From the NCBI GenBank assembly GCA_964627455.1, contig CAZVKC010000004.1, positions 1 through 64,000 of the forward strand: a stretch of 64,000 bases of DNA, read 5' to 3'. Each line of letters begins with the position of its first letter. Position 1 is the stretch's first letter. This DNA is from F-183 sp964627455 (lineage in GTDB: Bacteria; Acidobacteriota; Terriglobia; Bryobacterales; Bryobacteraceae). Below, in pieces: positions 34,465 through 43,966 of this stretch. Both the position numbers and the translations under genes were made by a program. The notes under the pieces were generated by a model that was not told the DNA's origin, did no database searches, and was given only the letters and a program-made list of their open reading frames with translations.

Positions 34465-37400
34465 ATGCCGAGGATTCTTGCGGCTCTCGTCCTGATATTC
34501 AGCGGCCTGGCCGCTTGGGTGAACCTCGCGTCCGGCAACAGTTCCGAACGCCCGCGCGACCAACTTCGCGCGGGTTTGCTGTATGGCGTCACCGTTTCGG
34601 CGCGCGATCTCGCCTCGATCCGCGGCCCGGTTCGCGTGGCGGTTGGCGATGCGCAGGGGATCCTCGCTGAAAAGGACCTGCACTCGTACGATCCGGATGT
34701 CACGTTCACGGTGCGAGCCCGCGTCGACGGCACTGTGCGCATCGAGATCGCCGGGCGTGCGAGCGACTTCGAAACCTCCGTGCGGCAGATTGCCGGGGCG
34801 CAGGTTTCCGAAACGAAATCCCGCTGGCAGGATGCGCAGGAAATACGCCTGAATCAGCCGCTGCTGGCGTCGGCGGATGAGCGGCCGTACATTTCCCTGC
34901 GCGGCGAGTACAAAGACCTGGTAAAAGGCCAGCACTGGTATCGCTTCACCGCCGTCAAAGATGAACTGGCGTTCTTCGCGGTCGAGGTTCCGGATCGCGA
35001 TGTCCCCGCGGATGTCGAGGTCTTACGCCGCGAGGGCGATGCGTTGCAGCCGTATGCAGAAGGAACGCATCCTTACACGCCCGAAGCCACGCAAAACTTC
35101 CCCGGATTGTCGAACTATCGGACTCGCCGTCTGCATGCAGGCGGGACGTACTATCTGCGCGTTTCGGCGAATCATCCGATGTACCGTCTGCGAACCGCGA
35201 CCTATCTGCTGCCGCCGTATCGCGATCCGCGACAGGCCGTGCGCACCGCGATGGATTTCGCCGTGAGCCTCGGGGATGCGTGGCTGAACAACATCCCGCG
35301 CCGCGGATCTGTCGCCACGCGCGACACGCTGCAGCATCCCGAAACGCAGAACTGCGTCGCCTGTCATCCCACGCAGTTTACGTCGCGCGCCTATTTGACC
35401 GCGGTACGCAATGGATACGAGCCCGTGAATCGTTTCGCTGCGGACGCTCTCCTGCATCAACTGCAGAACAATCCGCGTCCGCTGCCCGGGCATGACGGCG
35501 TGACGTGGTCGCGCATGATTTTCTCCGCTCGGACGATTTCGAGCCGGTTGCCGTTGTTATTGCATGCCGCCGGTGAAGTGTTGCCGGGCGCGACGCCGGT
35601 CCCGTTCGACATCGTCAAGGGATCTGCAGGGTACTTGAAGCTGCATTACAAAGGGCTCGACAAACTGGCGGAAGAGGAAGCAGATGGCGCGAGTCCTGCA
35701 GTGAGCCCTCTGGAGATCGCGCTGCAATCGTGGCAGACCTTTGGTCTGGCTGGCGAGGATCGCGCGTTGCTCGAAAAGCAGATCGCCGCGTATGCGCCCC
35801 GCACCACAATCGACTTCAACTGGAAGATCATTGCGCTGGCCACGATCGACCGCTCGCGATACCAGGCGGAGATTGATGCGCTGATCGACGGGTTGCTGAA
35901 GCGGCAGGGTCCGGACTTGCGCTTCGATCACGCGGACTTCATCACCTATCACGCGTTGTACGCGCTCGCGATGGCCGGACTCAAGCCCGGCGATTCACGC
36001 ATCGACCGCCTGGTGGACTTCACCTTGCAGCAGCAACTCGAAAGCGGCGGCTGGCAGGGCGAACCGGGTCCCAAGGCGTTTCAGACACCGTTCCGCGATA
36101 CGCAGTTTGCTGTGATGGCGCTGAGTACGCTGTTCCCCGGAGATTGGAAGGCTGCCGCTGCACCGAAGGCCGATACTTCGAATACGGCCACCGCGCTCGA
36201 TCGCGCCCACAGCCTGCAACAAATGCACCAGGGTGGCATGGAACCGGTCGTGCCGTTTCTTGGCGACCCCAGCAAGATCGTGCGCATCGCCGCCGCGGAG
36301 CGACTTCGCTATGCAGCGCCTTCGGCTTCTTTGAAGGACCAACTCGCCCGCGCACTCGCTTCTCGCGATAGCCGGATGCGTAGCGGTGCGCTGCATGTTT
36401 TCGATAAACAGTTTCGCGGGTGGGCCAGTGATGAAGGACTTTTGACTGCGGTGTTGTCGCGGTTGGACGACGACGCGCCGCTGATCCGCTTGCAGGCCGC
36501 AAAGGCGCTCGCGCGCTGGTACACGTGGAATCCCGGCGAGCGAATTCTCGATGGGCTCGCCGCGCGTTTGCAGGTCGAAACGGAAGCGAAGGTGCGCCGC
36601 GTACTCACCGAAGCGATTTCGGGGGCGCTCGACGAAAACATCGGTTACACCGAGACGTGGATGCGCACCATGAGCGATCCCGCGGATCGCCAGAAAACCG
36701 TGGATGCGCTGCATGCTCGCAGCCAGGCACAGGCGCGGATCCTCGCAAAGCATTTGGATGCCGGAACGCGTGACGGCCGTCTGAGCCTGCTCGAAGCGCT
36801 GTGGGACCTGCCGGTTCGCCACATGGCGATTCCGCCGGAGAACCGCGAACGCGCCGAGATCGTGCTGCCGGCTTACTACGCGGAGTTCTCGTCCGGCGTT
36901 CGCGACCTGCACGAAAACGGTTTCGAGTATCCGCCCTACCAGGAGGCTCTGTCGTTCCGTTACAACGCTGCGAATGGCTTTCACAAGACACGCGTCGGCA
37001 ACGACAGCGACCTCATCGACCTCAGCGGCGCCGGGCCGGAACTCGAGCAGTCGTTACTTCGCATCATTCGTAATGGACGGGATCCCGAGTTGCGGATTGC
37101 CGCGATCAAAGCCGGAGCCGCGCTGGGGAACTCGATGAGTCGCGACTTCACGACTGCGGTTCTCGAAGCCTTGCGCAGCGGAGATGCGCCGGTCCGTCAG
37201 ACCGCCCGTTACGTCTACGAAAACGGCGCGCGCGGAACCCTCACGCTGGGCGATCCCGATCGCTACGATTCGCCATTTGCAGCGGCCCTTGCCGCGGCGT
37301 TGGACGCGAAACATCCCGACGCCCTTGCCGTCGCGCTGCCGCTGGTCGCGAACCTGCCTTCCGGTTCCACTCTCAGCCGCGACGCTACGCTCATGTCCAA

Positions 37401-38429
37401 GGTGGACGCGCTGCTGTTCGCGCAACCCGTGCATCCGCGCGCGCTGGCTGTTGCGTCGTCTTTCCCGCGTATCGCCGACGGTCCCCTGATGCGGACCGTG
37501 ATGCTCGAATCGCTCACCAGTGCGGATCGCTCGCTGCGCACGGCCGCCGCCGAAACGGCCGTCAAGGCATACCTCGCGGATCCGACGATGCCTGCGCTTG
37601 CCGAGCAGTTCACACGCGCAGCAAGAGGCGAGACGCGCCGCATGATGCTCGACCTGCTCGATCCCTCGCGGCTGAGTCTGCGCCTGTCGGCGCTCAGTCT
37701 CTACAATCCGGGACCCGGCGTTTCGATCCCCTCGGACGCGAGCATCTTCTCTGCCGCCAAGGTGCAGGACTTCATTGCGATGGCGCTGGGCGACGACGAT
37801 CCGGACGTGCGAGCCGCAGCGCAGGATCTTGCGTCGCTGTATCCGGCGGTTCGCAACGCGCCGGTGGTTCAGGAGGCGTTGCGCAAACATCCCGCCGAGC
37901 CTCGGGACCTGGATCTTGCATTCTTCGCCGCGAAAGTGCAGCCGATCCTGGCGAAACCAGGCGCAGACGGCAAGGCATGCGTAGTCTGTCACGTGACGCA
38001 TGGCATCTTCCCGTTACGGATCCCGTCCGGCAAGGGCGGGCGGTTCACAGAAGCGCAAACCCGGGACAACTTCCGGTTTGCCTCCGCAAACGTGGATCGC
38101 TCGAATCCGCAGAAGAGTCTGCTGCTCGTGAAACCGACGCGGCCANNNNNNNNNNNNNNNNNNNNNNNNNNNNNNNNNNNNNNNNNNNNNNNNNNNNNNN
38201 NNNNNNNNNNNNNNNNNNNNNNNNNNNNNNNNNNNNNNNNNNNNNCGTGGATCGCTCGAATCCGCAGAAGAGTCTGCTGCTCGTGAAACCGACGCGGCCA
38301 AATGATTCGGCCGGAGATCCGAACCTGTATCTCGCGACGCACAACGGCGGCGAGCGCTGGGCCGGCAGTGAGTCGAGTGAAGAGTACCAGACGATCCTCC
38401 GCTGGATCCGCGGCGCCAAGCTGAGATAA
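34465..38429 (+). CDS. Secreted di-haem cytochrome c with HEAT repeats, spanning an assembly gap
   Basis: Leader MPRILAALVLIFSGLAAWVN, a beta-rich N-terminal region, a first haem site CVACH at 297-301, a long helical-repeat region (about 600-1150; for example RLDDDAPLIRLQAAKALARW) of HEAT type, and a second haem site CVVCH at 1172-1176 near the C-terminus. The frame appears broken by 100 N at 38146-38245, but the 55 bases on either side of the N run are identical. Collapsing one copy plus the N removes 155 bases and leaves 3810 bases, exactly 1270 codons, ending at the TAA at 38427-38429. So the gene is most likely intact with 1269 residues. Role: periplasmic redox or oxidoreductase scaffold; partner unknown. 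Confidence 0.85.
38091..38145 (+). repeat. Left copy of a 55-bp contig-end overlap
   Basis: Identical to 38246-38300 on the other side of the N run. Fits an unresolved assembler k-mer overlap, not a biological repeat. Confidence 0.92.
38146..38245. other. Scaffold gap of 100 N
   Basis: Exactly 100 N, the default placeholder for a gap of unknown size. The flanks overlap by 55 identical bases, so the real gap size is probably negative and no sequence is missing. Confidence 0.97.
38246..38300 (+). repeat. Right copy of the 55-bp contig-end overlap
   Basis: Identical to 38091-38145; see the gap entry. Confidence 0.92.
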
Positions 38430-38430
38430 T
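38425..38430 (+). promoter_or_regulatory. -10 box overlapping the cytochrome stop codon
   Basis: GATAAT spans the TAA stop of the cytochrome gene and is seven bases before the ATG at 38438. It supports that ATG as the start of a leaderless message for the alpha/beta hydrolase. Confidence 0.45.
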
Positions 38431-38437
38431 GTGCTCG

Positions 38438-40390
38438 ATGCGCCGCCTCTGTTCGTTCTTCCTGTCGCTTCCTCTGCTTGCTGCCGTCACGCATATCTAC
38501 GTCGGCGAGCGAACGGATTTCGCCGAGGGCAAGAGCTTCGGCCCAGCGGGTCCGTATGAACGCTTCACCGCCAAAGCGCACTTCGAGATCGACCCCAAGC
38601 TGCCTGCAAATCAGCTCATCACCGACATCTCGCTCGCTCCTGTGAACGAGCGCGGCATGGTGGAATTTTCCGCCGATATCATCGTGTTGAAGCCGCGCGA
38701 TTCGAAGAAGGGTAACGGCACGATTCTGTTTGAGGTCCCGAATCGCGGTGGCCAGGGCGCCCTGTCGATGTTCAACTTCGGCCAGGGATCCACCGGCGCC
38801 GGCGACGGCTATCTGATGCGCGAAGGATACACCGTCATCTGGTGCGGCTGGCAGCCGGACATCCCGCGCGCCAACGCGGCCGGGTTGCGCCTCTACGCGC
38901 CAAACGCAAAGGGCGTCAAGGGTCTCGTGCGCAGCGAGATCATCGTCGATGCTAAAACGAACTCGGCCGCTCTGGGTGATCGCAATCATGTGCCGTATCC
39001 GGTGCTGCATCCCGAAGATCCGTCACTGCGGCTCACGGTTCGCGACGGCGCGCTGGGCAAGCGTTCGACCGTGCCCCGCAAGAGCTGGCGGATCGACGGC
39101 GACAACGTCGTGCTGGAGACCGGTTTCGAACCGGGCCGCGTCTACGAACTCGTCTACACCTCGCAGGATCCGTGGATCATCGGTCTTGGTCCCGCGGCAA
39201 TTCGCGATCTGATTTCGTTCTTCAAGTACGGCGGAGGTCCCTCGCTTCTCTTCAACGGGGAATCGCGATTCATGAAGCGCGCAGTCGGCTTCGGAACTTC
39301 GCAAAGCGGCCGCTTTCTGCGTGCGTATCTCTATTACGGGTTCAACGCCGACGAGAAGGGCCGCAAGGTGTTCGACGGCGTGTGGCCGCATGTCGCAGGC
39401 GCTGGACGCGGCAGCTTCAATCATCGTTTTGGACAGCCGTCGCGCGACGGGCACCCGATGCTGAACTTCTTCTATCCGACCGACCTCTATCCGTTCACCG
39501 ACCTGCCGCAGGCCGATGGCGCGCGCAAGGAGGGACTGCTCGATAAAGCCGCGGCCGCGAACGTGACGCCGAAGATCTTCTATACGAATGGCTCCTACGA
39601 ATACTGGGGACGCACCGCATCGTTGATCCACACCTCTCCGGACGGCAAGCAGGATGCGCCTCTGGGTGCAGATTCGCGCGCGTTTCTGCTGGCAGGTACG
39701 CAGCATGGACCCAACGCGCGAATTGGCCGCAACGGCACACAGAATCTGGCGAATCCTATGGACTATCGCTGGAACATGCGCGGCCTGCTGCAGTCCATGA
39801 ACGATTGGGTGACGGCAGGCAAGGAACCACCGGCATCAGCGTATCCGCGCATCGACAAAGATCAGTTGGTCGCCGCGAGTGCGCTGCAGTTCCCCAAGGT
39901 TCCAGGAGCAAAGCTGCCGCCGGCTTCCGGACCTCTCACTGCGTACCACGTCGATTACGGTGCTGAATTTGCGACGAAAGGCATTGTTGCGAACGAGCCT
40001 CCGAAGGTCGGCGCGCCGTTCCGCACGCTGGTGCCGCAGGTGGATCGCGACGGCAATGAGACGTCGGGGCTGCGCTCGCCGGAACAGCAGGTCCCGCTGG
40101 GATCGTACACAGGCTGGAACGTGCGCGATGCGAAGATCGGCGCGGAAGGCGCGCTGTACAACATGGTCGGATCCTTCATCCCCTTCGCGAAGACGAAAGC
40201 CGCGAGAGAGAAGTCCGGGGATCCGCGGCCGTCCATCGAAGAGCGATACAAGAGCAAAGACGACTACCTGTCGAAGATCGAAGCGGCCGCTCGTTCCCTC
40301 GTCGCCCAGCGCGTCATCCTTGAAGCAGATATCGAAGGCATCAAAAAACAGGCCGGGGAGCGTTGGGATTGGGTCCAGTCGCAGCCGTAG
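38438..40390 (+). CDS. Secreted alpha/beta-hydrolase domain protein
   Basis: A 650-residue protein with leader MRRLCSFFLSLPLLAAV. It belongs to the large alpha/beta-hydrolase-domain family (PF20091-like), recognisable by RTDFAEGKSFGPAGPYER, FEVPNRGGQGAL and a nucleophile elbow GTSQSGR in the middle; the C-terminal has the conserved AYHVDYGAEF region. Family members are presumed esterases or lipases of unknown substrate. An in-frame ATG at 38429, overlapping the stop of the upstream gene (TAATG), is an alternative start adding three residues and would imply coupling. Confidence 0.87.
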   Translation: MRRLCSFFLSLPLLAAVTHIYVGERTDFAEGKSFGPAGPYERFTAKAHFEIDPKLPANQLITDISLAPVNERGMVEFSADIIVLKPRDSKKGNGTILFEVPNRGGQGALSMFNFGQGSTGAGDGYLMREGYTVIWCGWQPDIPRANAAGLRLYAPNAKGVKGLVRSEIIVDAKTNSAALGDRNHVPYPVLHPEDPSLRLTVRDGALGKRSTVPRKSWRIDGDNVVLETGFEPGRVYELVYTSQDPWIIGLGPAAIRDLISFFKYGGGPSLLFNGESRFMKRAVGFGTSQSGRFLRAYLYYGFNADEKGRKVFDGVWPHVAGAGRGSFNHRFGQPSRDGHPMLNFFYPTDLYPFTDLPQADGARKEGLLDKAAAANVTPKIFYTNGSYEYWGRTASLIHTSPDGKQDAPLGADSRAFLLAGTQHGPNARIGRNGTQNLANPMDYRWNMRGLLQSMNDWVTAGKEPPASAYPRIDKDQLVAASALQFPKVPGAKLPPASGPLTAYHVDYGAEFATKGIVANEPPKVGAPFRTLVPQVDRDGNETSGLRSPEQQVPLGSYTGWNVRDAKIGAEGALYNMVGSFIPFAKTKAAREKSGDPRPSIEERYKSKDDYLSKIEAAARSLVAQRVILEADIEGIKKQAGERWDWVQSQP

Positions 40391-40393
40391 TGC

Positions 40394-40399
40394 TACGAT
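40394..40399 (+). promoter_or_regulatory. -10 box for the zinc-ribbon gene
   Basis: TACGAT lies 12 bases before the ATG at 40412, just after the upstream stop, predicting a leader of about five bases. Confidence 0.4.
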
Positions 40400-40411
40400 G
40401 ACGTTGCCAGC

Positions 40412-41143
40412 ATGGTAGCAGCCAACCCCGACATCTCCGCCGCAGCAAAACTGCAGGAAATCGACCAGAAAGTTGCGGCGCTCGATAAAGAGATCGCCGC
40501 CCTGCCGCGTTATGTCGCGGAGATCGAACGGCAACTCGACGCGCACACGAAGCAACTCGAAGCCGACAAAGCCGCGCTCGCCGCCAATCAGAAGGAGCGC
40601 AAAACCCTCGAGGGGTCGATTGTCGATTCGCAGCAGAAGATCTCGAAGTTGAAGGATCAGATGCTGCAGGCCAAGACCAACGAACAGTACAAGGCCTTTC
40701 AAAACGAGATCACGCACTTCGAAGGATCTATCAGCAAGAGCGAAGACCGCATCCTTGAGTTGATGGAAGCGGCGGATCCGCTGACCGCGGCCGTGAAGAA
40801 GTCCGAAGCAGATCTGGCCGCCGAGAAGAAGCATGTCGAGGGGCAGAAGACCAAAGCTCGCGATCGCGCGGCCGCCGATCAGAAGGCGCTGGTGGATATC
40901 AAAACGAAGCGCGCGGAGATCGTGCAGGGCATGTCCGCTGCCGTGTACAAGGTCTACGAGTTCGTGCGCAAGAAGACCGGCGCCAATGTGGTCGTGGAGG
41001 TCGTGGAAGGTCGCTGCAGCGGCTGCAAACTGACCCTTCGTCCGCAGTATTTCCAGGAACTCAAAACCGCGACCGACGTCCGCTACTGCGAGAACTGTGG
41101 CCGGATCATTTTCTACAACCCTCCGGTTCCCCCGCCCGTCTAA
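40412..41143 (+). CDS. Coiled-coil protein with C-terminal C4 zinc ribbon
   Basis: A 243-residue cytoplasmic protein. Residues about 10-180 are a long coiled coil (heptad-like EIDQKVAALDKEIAAL, KKSEADLAAEKKHVEG). The C-terminus has CSGCKLTL and CENCGRIIFYN, a C4 zinc ribbon as in PF02591 (zf-RING_7). Family members are widespread and may bind nucleic acids or act as chaperone-like partners; the E. coli-type function is not defined. It is followed by a promoter region, so it may be monocistronic. Confidence 0.9.
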   Translation: MVAANPDISAAAKLQEIDQKVAALDKEIAALPRYVAEIERQLDAHTKQLEADKAALAANQKERKTLEGSIVDSQQKISKLKDQMLQAKTNEQYKAFQNEITHFEGSISKSEDRILELMEAADPLTAAVKKSEADLAAEKKHVEGQKTKARDRAAADQKALVDIKTKRAEIVQGMSAAVYKVYEFVRKKTGANVVVEVVEGRCSGCKLTLRPQYFQELKTATDVRYCENCGRIIFYNPPVPPPV

Positions 41144-41171
41144 GCTCATAGCGGACTTTTTTCCCGCTACA

Positions 41172-41215
41172 GGGAGTATGAAGGCTGGTTGTTACACTGC
41201 GATCAGCCTGCTCCC
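41172..41215. promoter_or_regulatory. Interrupted inverted repeat upstream of the M16 peptidase
   Basis: GGGAG and AGGCTG (41172-41187) are complemented by CAGCCT and CTCCC (41204-41215), framing a TTACACT -10-like sequence. A regulator site or a leader hairpin is possible; the following AGAGG is the likely ribosome-binding site for 41234. Confidence 0.35.
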
Positions 41216-41233
41216 ATCAGAGGTTTTTCCAAA

Positions 41234-43966
41234 ATGAATCGAAATCGTTTGCTTCCGCTGCTGCTTCTCGCTGCGGCTGGTTTGGTCCACGCGCAAAGCG
41301 CGCCGGCGCAACTCAAGAAGGTTACGACCGTAGAGGGGATCACGGAGTACCGCCTCGACAACGGTCTCGTGGTGCTTCTATTCCCGGATCCGTCCAGCCC
41401 GAAGGTGACGGTCAACGTGACCTATTTCGTCGGGTCCAAACACGAGAACTACGGCGAAACCGGCATGGCCCATCTGCTGGAACACATGGTGTTCAAGGGC
41501 ACGCCGAACCACAAGGACATCTGGAAGGACCTGCAGGCGCACGGCGCGCAGTTCAACGGGACCACTTCCATGGATCGCACCAACTATTTCGAAACGCTCG
41601 CCGCCAGCGACGAGAACGTCAAGTGGGCGATCGAAATGGAAGCCGATCGGATGGTGAACTCCTACATCGCGAAGAAGGATCTCGACAGCGAGATGACCGT
41701 CGTGCGCAATGAGTTCGAGATGGGCGAGAACAGCCCGTTCCGCGTCCTGTTGCAGCGTACGATGTCCGCCGCCTTTGAATGGCACAACTATGGCAAGACG
41801 ACGATCGGCGCGCGTAGCGACATTGAGAATGTTCCGATTGAACGTCTGCAGGCGTTTTATCGCAAGTACTATCAACCGGACAACGCGATGCTTGTGGTGG
41901 CCGGCAAGTTCGACGAGGCGAAGACGCTGCAGTTGATTGCTGAGAATTTCGGTAAGATTCCGCGCCCGGCGCGAAAGCTCGAAAAGTTCTACACGCAGGA
42001 ACCGACTCAGGACGGCGACCGTCAGGTCAACGTCCGCCGCGTGGGCGACGTTCAAATGCTGAACGTGATGTACCACGTGCCGCCGGGGACGCATGATGAC
42101 TTCGCTCCGGTGCAGATCCTCGCCAACATCCTCGGCGATGCTCCGTCGGGGCGTTTGTACAAGGCGCTGGTCGACAACAAGAAGGCGGCGAACGTCGGGA
42201 ACATGGAGTTCCAACAGGCGGATCCTGGCGTCGTTGTCTTCATTGCGCAGCTCACCAAGGAACAGAAGCTCGATGAAGCCCGCGCGACCATGCTCAAGGT
42301 GATCGAAGACATCGGCAAGGAACCTCCGACGAAGGACGAGGTCGAGCGCGTCCGCGCCAAGATGCTCAAGGATGTCGAGTTGACCATGAGCAAGAGCGAT
42401 CAGGTCGGCGTGATTCTCAGCGAATACGCATCGATGGGCGACTGGCGCATGTTCTTCATTGATCGTGATCGCGTGAAGAACGCTAAGGTGGAAGACGTCC
42501 AGCGCGTCGCGAAGCTGTACTTCAAGGAGAACAACCGCACCGTCGGCCAGTTCATCCCGACCGAGAAGCCGGACCGCGCGGATATCCCGGCCGCGCCCGA
42601 GGTGTCTTCGATCCTCAAGGATTACAAAGGCGCCGCGGAAGTCGCTCGCGGCGAAGTGTTCGACCCCTCTCCGGCCAATATCGAAGCTCGCACCAAGCGC
42701 GTGACGCTGCCCAACGGACTGAAGATCGTGATGCTGCCCAAGCAAACCCGCGGCGGCACGGTCAACGCGCAAATGACGCTTCGTATGGGAACGGAGAAGA
42801 CGTTGTGGGGCAAGGGGTCGATCCCCACGATCACCGCGCAGATGTTGATGCGAGGCACGCAAAAGAAATCACGTCAGCAGATTGATGATGAGTTGAGCCG
42901 CCTGAAGACGCGCATGAGCGTCAGCGGTTCGGGACCCGGCGTCGTCGCATCGCTCGAGACCACGCGCGGCAGCCTGGCGGATTCTCTCGAGCTCATGGCG
43001 GAAGTGCTACGGGAACCGGCGTTCCCTGACACCGAACTCGAGCAGATCCGCACCCGCTCACTGGCGCAGATTGAAGCGGGCCGCCGCGAGCCGCAGTCCG
43101 TCGTGATGCGCGAGTACCAGCGTTATCTGTATCCGACGCCTGTGGGCCATCCGCGCGAATCCCGCACCGTGGACCAGATGGTCGATGATCTGAAGAACCT
43201 GAAGCTCGAGGATCTGAAGGCGTTCTATAAAGGCTTCTATGGAGCGTCCTATGCGGATCTCGTTCTGGTGGGCGACTTCGATGCTGCTCAGGTCGAGACG
43301 CTCGCCAAGCAGTTGTTCGCGGACTGGAAGAGTCCGGCGCCGTATGTTCGTATGACCCGCGGCTTCGAAAAGACGGCTCCGGCGACGAAAGTCTACGAAA
43401 CACCGGATAAAGCCAACGCGATGTTTGTCGCCGCAATGCGCTTCCGCATGTCGGATGAAGATGCTGATTATCCGGCAACGCTGATCGCGAACTTCATGCT
43501 CGGAGGATCCGCGTCTTCGCGGCTCTTCAATCGCCTGCGGCAGAAAGAGGGCTTCAGTTATGGAGCCGGCTCTTCGATGACTGCCGGTTCCCGTGAAGAG
43601 GACGGACGCTTTGTCGGCTACGCTATCCTCGCGCCTCAGAACATCGTGAAACTAGAAGCCGCGTTCAAAGAGGAAATCGAAAAGGCGTTGAAGGAAGGCT
43701 TCCAGCCTGCGGAACTGGACGTCGCCAAACAGGCGTTTGCTCAGGAGCGCGTGGTCACTCGCTCGGAAGACGGAACGCTCGTTGATATTCTCGCGGCGAA
43801 TTCGTTCCACGGCCGGACCATGGCGTTTCAAGCCGGGATCGACAAGAAGGTCGCGGATCTCACCTTGCACGACGTGAACACCGCGTTGCGCAAGGTCCTG
43901 AACCTCGAAGGTCTCGCGATCTTCAAGGCCGGAGACTTCAAAAAAGCCGGCATTACGTTCAACTGA
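41234..43966 (+). CDS. Periplasmic M16 zinc peptidase, two-domain
   Basis: A 910-residue insulinase/pitrilysin-family protein. Leader MNRNRLLPLLLLAAAGLVHAQ. The N-terminal half has the inverted zinc motif HLLEH at 80-84 with the downstream NEFEMGEN glutamate; the C-terminal half repeats the fold (LPNGLKIVMLPKQ) but its motif region (SIPTITAQMLMRG) lacks zinc ligands, as usual for the second half of fused M16 proteins. It resembles PqqL/YmxG-type fusions. AGAGG lies 10 bases before the start. Its stop overlaps the end of the convergent ABC-F gene by eight bases. Confidence 0.93.
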   Translation: MNRNRLLPLLLLAAAGLVHAQSAPAQLKKVTTVEGITEYRLDNGLVVLLFPDPSSPKVTVNVTYFVGSKHENYGETGMAHLLEHMVFKGTPNHKDIWKDLQAHGAQFNGTTSMDRTNYFETLAASDENVKWAIEMEADRMVNSYIAKKDLDSEMTVVRNEFEMGENSPFRVLLQRTMSAAFEWHNYGKTTIGARSDIENVPIERLQAFYRKYYQPDNAMLVVAGKFDEAKTLQLIAENFGKIPRPARKLEKFYTQEPTQDGDRQVNVRRVGDVQMLNVMYHVPPGTHDDFAPVQILANILGDAPSGRLYKALVDNKKAANVGNMEFQQADPGVVVFIAQLTKEQKLDEARATMLKVIEDIGKEPPTKDEVERVRAKMLKDVELTMSKSDQVGVILSEYASMGDWRMFFIDRDRVKNAKVEDVQRVAKLYFKENNRTVGQFIPTEKPDRADIPAAPEVSSILKDYKGAAEVARGEVFDPSPANIEARTKRVTLPNGLKIVMLPKQTRGGTVNAQMTLRMGTEKTLWGKGSIPTITAQMLMRGTQKKSRQQIDDELSRLKTRMSVSGSGPGVVASLETTRGSLADSLELMAEVLREPAFPDTELEQIRTRSLAQIEAGRREPQSVVMREYQRYLYPTPVGHPRESRTVDQMVDDLKNLKLEDLKAFYKGFYGASYADLVLVGDFDAAQVETLAKQLFADWKSPAPYVRMTRGFEKTAPATKVYETPDKANAMFVAAMRFRMSDEDADYPATLIANFMLGGSASSRLFNRLRQKEGFSYGAGSSMTAGSREEDGRFVGYAILAPQNIVKLEAAFKEEIEKALKEGFQPAELDVAKQAFAQERVVTRSEDGTLVDILAANSFHGRTMAFQAGIDKKVADLTLHDVNTALRKVLNLEGLAIFKAGDFKKAGITFN

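Noticed and set aside
38091..38300. Biological 55-bp direct repeat flanking the gap
   Set aside because: Exact identity, placement at both contig ends and restored reading frame fit an assembly overlap better.
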